Below are positions 7,015 to 7,407 of a stretch of 7,407 nt of DNA, in pieces. The notes under the pieces were generated by a model. That model was not told the origin of the DNA. It did no database searches and saw nothing but the letters and a program-made list of their open reading frames with translations. The stretch is from M55B132 sp964508895 (GTDB lineage Bacteria > Bacteroidota > Bacteroidia > Bacteroidales > B18-G4), in contig CAZDWF010000153.1 in NCBI GenBank assembly GCA_964508895.1, positions 1 to 7,407 on the forward strand. Reading direction: 5' to 3'. The position numbers were made by a program, and so were the translations under genes. Each line of letters begins with the position of its first letter. The first letter of the stretch is position 1.

Positions 7015-7221
7015 ATTTCTTATGTATTCTATGGCCTTCTCTTTTGGTTATTGAGGATGATTTCAGACCTTAATGTTATCAAAACACAACGATTAATTCA
7101 ACCTAAAACACCTTGATTGTCCCGTTTGAGCTTTAAAAATTAGGTTTTTATATCACCAAGCCGAATTTCAGTATAATAATGGCGATTTTTCACCAATTTA
7201 ATCATCTCAACCAGCTTCTAA
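7015..7221. other. Intergenic region between the unknown upstream gene and the giant gene
   Basis: This is 207 AT-rich bases with no coding frame that resembles a protein. It holds the two weak promoter candidates described at 7073-7101 and 7170-7196. I saw no GC-rich hairpin followed by a T-run on the minus strand after the upstream stop, so no intrinsic terminator can be named. The gap is long enough that the giant gene probably has its own promoter, although read-through from upstream cannot be excluded. Confidence 0.6.
7073..7101 (-). promoter_or_regulatory. Weak sigma-70-like promoter candidate for the giant gene
   Basis: On the minus strand, TTGAAT (7101-7096) and TAACAT (7078-7073) are separated by 17 bases; each matches 4 of 6 consensus positions. 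It lies about 75 bases before the start codon. A second candidate has TTGGTG (7196-7191) and a better -10, TATACT (7175-7170), but the spacer is only 15 bases. In AT-rich DNA such matches arise by chance, so both are tentative. Confidence 0.25.
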
Positions 7222-7407
7222 TCAGTACCCAAACAGTTTCTCTTCTGCTTCTTCGAAGCTATGAGATTGGAAGATTTTCCTGAGGTCAAAATGACCGTCC
7301 TTCTCTGACTTATGGTCTTCGACCATCTTTTTTTCTTCCTCAGATAGAGGACTTTCTTCGAGATAAACAGCTTCATACCTGACATCTTTTCCTTTTTTGC
7401 CATTTGT
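7222..7407 (-). CDS. C-terminal 61 residues of an unrecognised protein (N-terminus outside window)
   Basis: The frame entering from the right edge is open for 61 codons and ends at TGA (7224-7222). The visible tail begins TNGKKGKDVRYEAVYLEE and ends FEEAEEKLFGY. It is highly charged and alternates acidic and basic residues (SEEEKKMVEDHKSEKDGHFD), consistent with a soluble cytoplasmic protein ending in short helices. It has no membrane segment, no Cys pair and no motif that I can assign to a family. The other minus-strand frame here, ending near 7218, is richer in K, R and S runs and looks like a shadow. It lies upstream of the giant gene on the same strand, but nothing in it suggests a shared function. 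Function unknown. Confidence 0.6.
   Translation of the reverse strand, partial: TNGKKGKDVRYEAVYLEESPLSEEEKKMVEDHKSEKDGHFDLRKIFQSHSFEEAEEKLFGY

Noticed and set aside
7100..7146. Inverted repeat AACCTAA / TTAGGTT with 33 bases between the arms
   Set aside because: Seven-base AT-rich arms with a long loop are expected by chance here, and no T-run follows in a place that would make a terminator.
7218..7403. Minus-strand frame of 61 codons starting MAKKEKMSGM
   Set aside because: It overlaps the frame ending at 7222, whose product has more natural composition. This one is dominated by K/R/S runs and would need a start inside the upstream gene.

Overview
The window is almost entirely one gene. 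A single reading frame on the minus strand starts at an ATG at 6998-6996, behind a strong Shine-Dalgarno sequence, and stays open to the left edge. By my codon-by-codon translation this is 2332 codons with no stop and no frameshift. The product has a signal peptide, two small Ig/carboxypeptidase-regulatory-like beta-sandwich domains in tandem, and then a very long GLUG-repeat region (consensus VGGLIGY...I.NCYSTG.V.G). The C-terminus, including any surface anchor or sorting signal, lies outside the window.

The GLUG region has two levels of repetition. Coils of about 25-35 residues are grouped into six large modules. Each module opens with a conserved cap (GxGTxxxPFxI...LNxIG...FxLxxDIDLS...FDGNxxTISN...VGLF...IKN), continues with a run of GLUG coils, and closes with a second cap ((C)FWDI..SG....GG.GKTT.EM...GWxxx...VW.I.EG.DYPRL.W). 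From N- to C-terminus the modules are M1 6422-5475, M2 5474-4305, M3 4304-3177, M4 3176-1962, M5 1961-447 and M6 446-1 (cut). I count 5, 8, 8, 9 and 12 coils in M1-M5 and 2 in the visible part of M6, about 44 in all.

To the right, a 207-base intergenic stretch holds the ribosome binding site and weak promoter candidates. Beyond it is the last 61 codons of another minus-strand gene, which runs off the right edge and which I do not recognise. I found no RNA gene, CRISPR array or insertion sequence, and no convincing plus-strand gene.

The organism is a bacterium: Shine-Dalgarno start, Sec signal peptide, moderately AT-rich DNA. The exact style of the opening cap (YGGGxGTxxxPFxI, then LNxIGxxPxDWDKHFxLxxxID) with multi-module GLUG proteins is common, in my experience of the families, in Planctomycetota of the class Phycisphaerae (Sedimentisphaerales and relatives). 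Bacteroidota or other anaerobic sediment lineages remain possible. The protein is best read as an exported, probably surface-displayed or released beta-solenoid used for adhesion or carbohydrate/matrix contact; that role is inference.
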